Below are positions 61,470 through 64,000 of a stretch of 64,000 nt of DNA, in pieces (position 1 is the first letter of the stretch; each line of letters starts with the position of its first letter). The notes beneath the pieces were generated by a model. The model made no database searches and had not been told where the DNA came from. It was given only the letters and a program-made list of their open reading frames with translations. A program made the translations under genes and the position numbers. Origin of the DNA: Limnohabitans sp. (lineage in GTDB: Bacteria > Pseudomonadota > Gammaproteobacteria > Burkholderiales > Burkholderiaceae_C); NCBI GenBank assembly GCA_024642215.1, contig JAHEBO010000016.1, positions 39,783 through 103,782 of the forward strand, in the 5' to 3' direction.

Positions 61470-63458
61470 TTATTTGGCTGAAAGTGTTTCCCAGCGCTCT
61501 AGCGCCGCCAACAATTCAGCGTCAATTTCGCCGTCGCGTGCATACAAGGCAGTCGCTTGCGCGGGATCCTTTGCAAACAAGCTGCTGTCTTCCAAAGACA
61601 ATCTAATTGTCGCCTGTTCTTTTTCAAGCGTTTCAATCAGGCCAGGCAAACCCTCTAACTCACGTTGCTCTTTGTAGCTAAGCTTTGTCGTGCTCTTGCT
61701 CTGTGGCGTTGCAGGCATGTTTGCCTTCACTTCAGTAGCGCCCTTGTTCGTCTGTTGCGCCACTTCTGGCGTCTGAGCTTTTTTCAAAGAGATGTTGATG
61801 TTTGAAGCGATTTGGGCTGCGCCGGCTTGCTTTGCCGCAGCCGCTTTGTTCTGTGCTTGAATGGCTTGGCTGCGCTGCGACTGCGTGAGCCAGTCCTGGA
61901 CAGAACCTTCGTACTCCCGCCAAAATCCAGGGTTCTCTTCCGTCGCTTCACAAGCGATGATGCTTGTCACCACGTTGTCCATGAAGGCACGGTCATGGCT
62001 GACCAAGAACACGGTGCCCTCGTAGTCTTGCAGTAACTCTTCCAGCAGCTCTAAGGTGTCAATGTCCAAATCGTTGGTGGGCTCGTCCAGCACCAAGACA
62101 TTGGCGGGGCGTGCAAACAGCCGTGCTAACAGTAAGCGATTGCGTTCACCGCCCGACAATGACTTGACCGGTGATGTGGCGCGCGCAGGTGAAAACAAGA
62201 AGTCGCCCAAATAGCTTTTCACGTGTTGGCGTTTGTTGCCAATTTCAATCCACTCGCTGCCCGGACTGATGAAGTCTTCCAAAGAAGCCTCAAGGTCCAG
62301 CGCGTTTCTCATTTGATCAAAATAGGCCACCTGCAAATTAGCGCCTTGGCGAATGGACCCACTGTCGGCTTCAAGTTCGCCCAAGATCATTTTCAGCAGT
62401 GTCGTTTTGCCTGCCCCGTTGGGGCCTAATAAGCCAATCTTGTCGCCACGCAACAAGGTGGCGGTAAAGTCTTTCACAATGACCTTCACATCGCCCTCTG
62501 GGGAGGTGAATGATTTGCAAACATCTGTGAGTTCTGCCACCAACTTGCCACTTGGCGCGCCAGAAGCCACTTCCATGCGAACACGTCCCACTTGTTCTCG
62601 GCGCGCACTGCGAGTGGCGCGTAAATTTTCAAGGCGAACGATTCGGCTCTGACTGCGTGTGCGTCTGGCTTCTACGCCTTTGCGGATCCAAACTTCTTCT
62701 TGTGCCAACAGTTTGTCGGCCTTCGCGCTGATCACAGCTTCTTGCGCCAACTGTTCTTCTTTGTTAATTTGATACTGCGCAAAATTGCCTGGATAACTTC
62801 TGAGACGACCACGGTCTAATTCCACAATGCAGGTGGCGATGCGATCCAAAAAAGCACGGTCGTGCGTGATGGCAACCACACTGCCCTTGAAATCAATCAG
62901 CAATTGCTCTAACCAAGAGATGGAATCTAAATCCAAATGGTTGGTGGGCTCATCTAACAAGAGCACATCAGGACGCGTGACCAATGCTTGTGCCAATGCA
63001 ACACGTTTGCGATTGCCACCAGACAGCGTGCCAATTTTTGCAGCGGGATCTAAATGCAAGCGGTGCAAGGTCTCATCGACCCGTTGCTCCCAACCCCAGC
63101 CATCCAGTGATTCAATTTGGCTTTGCAGGGTGTCTAAGTCGCCGACGCAGTTGCTGTAGTCATCAATCAATTTCATCACGGGCGCAAGGCCGCGTTGAAC
63201 AGATTCAAAAATGGAATCCTCAGCCTCGAGGAGCGGTTCTTGTGCAACATAGGCGATCCGAACGCCTTGTTGGACGTGCATGGTGCCATCGTCAGCGTGC
63301 TCCATGCCAGCCAGAATTTTGAGGAAGGATGATTTGCCTGTGCCGTTACGACCAATGAGGCCAATGCGCTCAGAAGTTTCGAGTGCAAAGTCTGCATGAT
63401 CCAAGAGTGCCACATGGCCATAAGCCAATGATGCGTCTAATAAAGTGATTAAAGCCAT
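61470..63458 (-). CDS. uup: ABC-F ATPase Uup
   Basis: Uup is a soluble ribosome-associated ABC-F ATPase with two nucleotide-binding domains. The 662-residue protein starts ALITLLDASLAYGHVALLDHADFALE. The first domain has IGRNGTGKSSFLKI and LSGGNRKRVALAQAL with LLLDEPTNHLDLDSI; a linker with ARRTRSQSRIVRLENLRATR follows; the second domain has [29 protein letters not shown] and LVLDEPTNDLDIDTL. The C-terminal coiled coil (about 590-650, YKEQRELEGLPGLIETLEKEQATIRLSL) is the Uup mark. The frame is open 138 bases further upstream, but those codons overlap the rrn promoter and are not family-like. ATG 63458 is preferred. Confidence 0.94.
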   Translation of the reverse strand: MALITLLDASLAYGHVALLDHADFALETSERIGLIGRNGTGKSSFLKILAGMEHADDGTMHVQQGVRIAYVAQEPLLEAEDSIFESVQRGLAPVMKLIDDYSNCVGDLDTLQSQIESLDGWGWEQRVDETLHRLHLDPAAKIGTLSGGNRKRVALAQALVTRPDVLLLDEPTNHLDLDSISWLEQLLIDFKGSVVAITHDRAFLDRIATCIVELDRGRLRSYPGNFAQYQINKEEQLAQEAVISAKADKLLAQEEVWIRKGVEARRTRSQSRIVRLENLRATRSARREQVGRVRMEVASGAPSGKLVAELTDVCKSFTSPEGDVKVIVKDFTATLLRGDKIGLLGPNGAGKTTLLKMILGELEADSGSIRQGANLQVAYFDQMRNALDLEASLEDFISPGSEWIEIGNKRQHVKSYLGDFLFSPARATSPVKSLSGGERNRLLLARLFARPANVLVLDEPTNDLDIDTLELLEELLQDYEGTVFLVSHDRAFMDNVVTSIIACEATEENPGFWREYEGSVQDWLTQSQRSQAIQAQNKAAAAKQAGAAQIASNINISLKKAQTPEVAQQTNKGATEVKANMPATPQSKSTTKLSYKEQRELEGLPGLIETLEKEQATIRLSLEDSSLFAKDPAQATALYARDGEIDAELLAALERWETLSAK

Positions 63459-63500
63459 TGCCTCATTATCAATGAGGCTAGAAAAATTTTTACAAAAGAC

Positions 63501-63530
63501 TTGCGCTGCTCCAAAAAGTAGTGTTATAGT
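63501..63530 (+). promoter_or_regulatory. rRNA operon promoter P1 (candidate)
   Basis: TTGCGC (63501-63506) and TATAGT (63525-63530) are 18 bases apart, with TG one base before the -10 (extended -10). Ten bases after the start of the -10 begins GGCTTCGCTG. It is 440 bases upstream of 16S rRNA, and an almost identical block recurs at 63725. Confidence 0.6.
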
Positions 63531-63701
63531 CGAGGGCTTCGCTGCTGAATAGTTGTTTACAACTGCAGTAGCAAAGCTTGGTTGAATTGGCTGCACTGCA
63601 GCGGATGTGTATCAAGAAAAGCCAAGAGGCTTTGCTGCAGGATCACAGATTGGCAGCATGCTGAATGGCTTGAAAAAAAGTTTAAAGTTTTTTAGATTTT
63701 T

Positions 63702-63746
63702 TTCAAAGCAGGCAAAAAATGCGTGCTATACTGCAAGGCTTCGCTG
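63702..63746 (+). promoter_or_regulatory. rRNA operon promoter P2 (candidate), repeating the P1 start region
   Basis: An extended -10 (TG-C-TATACT, hexamer 63727-63732) is followed at the same distance as P1 by GGCTTCGCTG (63737-63746). The -35 is weak (TTTCAA-like, with a long spacer). Upstream, 63674-63703 is a run of A and T tracts that looks like an UP element, as in strong rrn promoters. Confidence 0.55.
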
Positions 63747-63803
63747 ATCGCAGCGAGTGATGCAAAAACAACAAGGGCTTCGGCTTGAAATTGTTTGCAA
63801 CGA

Positions 63804-63814
63804 GATCTTTAAAA
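63804..63814 (+). promoter_or_regulatory. boxA-like antitermination site in the rRNA leader
   Basis: GATCTTTAAAA resembles the boxA core (GCTCTTTAA). It is followed by the ACAGCCGATAAG context I recall from Burkholderiales rRNA leaders. It lies about 155 bases upstream of 16S rRNA and downstream of both promoters. Confidence 0.6.
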
Positions 63815-63968
63815 ATATACAGCCGATAAGCGTGGGCGTTTGATGGCGATTGCCAAGTTCTACGGAACTAAGTCTTAATTGACTTACAAACGCTCATGAG
63901 AATAGAAGTGAAGTTCACTTCAATTCCGTTTTTATGAGTTGCTCGAAAGAGCGAAAAAATTCAAGATC

Positions 63969-64000
63969 GAACTATAGAGTTTGATCCTGGCTCAGATTGA
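63969..64000 (+). rRNA. rrs: 16S ribosomal RNA, 5' end only
   Basis: The last 32 bases carry the conserved 16S start AGAGTTTGATCCTGGCTCAG (63976-63995) and the following ATTGA. Position 63969 as mature 5' end is estimated from E. coli, where seven bases precede AGAGTTTGATC. The gene runs off the window; the operator that drives it lies just upstream. Confidence 0.95.

Larger units (their letters stand above)
63459..63968 (+). other. rrn promoter and leader region between uup and 16S rRNA
   Basis: This 510-base gap has no gene. It contains two candidate promoters, an AT-rich UP-like tract, a boxA-like site, and pre-16S leader sequence. No tRNA is present here. Confidence 0.85.

Noticed and set aside
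63459-63596. Longer uup start upstream of 63458
   Set aside because: The extra 46 codons overlap the rrn promoter and lack resemblance to ABC-F proteins; the family start MALITLLDAS is at 63458.
1-64000. CRISPR arrays, prophage genes or toxin-antitoxin pairs
   Set aside because: No regularly spaced repeats, phage structural or integrase genes, or small paired toxin-antitoxin frames were seen in the gaps.

Overview
The window reads as chromosomal core DNA of a betaproteobacterium of the order Burkholderiales, most likely family Comamonadaceae (Limnohabitans- or Rhodoferax-like; this is inference). The reasons are the hpf-ptsN-hprK block, the bamE-dapB-exbBD-leuS-lptE-holA-(insert)-proA-gshA order, two Bug/TctC-type binding proteins, a proteobacterial-type GshA, and a betaproteobacterial-looking 16S rRNA leader at the right edge. 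GC content looks moderate and even by eye (not computed). I found no insertion sequence, prophage, CRISPR array, tRNA gene or integrase, so this is not a classical accessory island.

Layout. 1-1.8 kb: 3' end of hpf, a terminator, then ptsN and hprK (nitrogen-PTS/HPr kinase). 1.9-9.4 kb: fur (minus strand), then bamE, dapB, an ExbB/ExbD pair, leuS, lptE and holA. 9.4-13.2 kb: a four-gene catabolic insert (Bug receptor, LeuC-like and LeuD-like hydro-lyase subunits, isocitrate-lyase-family lyase) between holA and proA. 13.2-18.7 kb: proA, gshA, kup (whose GTG start abuts a terminator-like hairpin) and psd. 18.8-26.9 kb: gentisate dioxygenase, a NodI/NodJ-type ABC exporter, then a tightly packed run of hydroxyacyl-CoA dehydrogenase, crotonase, metallophosphoesterase, Ser/Thr kinase-UspA fusion and SrkA kinase. 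26.9-31.7 kb: htpG, an orphan iron-type binding protein, an RsuA/RluF-family pseudouridine synthase and a Crp/Fnr regulator.

31.8-40.3 kb: an acyl-CoA ligase plus a complete branched-chain-type ABC importer (LivG, H, M, binding protein, F) and a PaaK-like protein, divergent from the Crp/Fnr regulator. 40.4-42.4 kb: a second Bug receptor and glucokinase. 42.4-44.9 kb: TonB-ExbB-ExbD-ExbD. 45.2-47.8 kb: a GH13 amylase-fold protein whose catalytic residues are substituted, and a TPR protein. 47.8-53.1 kb: rep, an AEC transporter and priA. 53.1-53.5 kb: an AT-rich gap with two perfect DnaA boxes and a strong terminator. 53.5-61.4 kb: hemE, a DsbD-type reductase, a creatininase-family protein, a distant transglutaminase-like protein, a histidine phosphatase, a PhzF-family protein and a LysE exporter. 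61.5-63.5 kb: uup. 63.5-64.0 kb: tandem rrn promoters, a boxA-like site and the first bases of 16S rRNA.

Most genes are housekeeping. The points most worth a second look are the predicted GH13 pseudoenzyme, the hydro-lyase/lyase module, the kinase-UspA/SrkA/phosphoesterase signalling run, the transglutaminase-like protein, the possible kup attenuator, the LIV cluster whose PaaK-like partner lacks a normal adenylation loop, and a recurring pattern of -10-like boxes only 7-11 bases before start codons. All family calls come from reading the sequence and from memory of the families; no database search was run.
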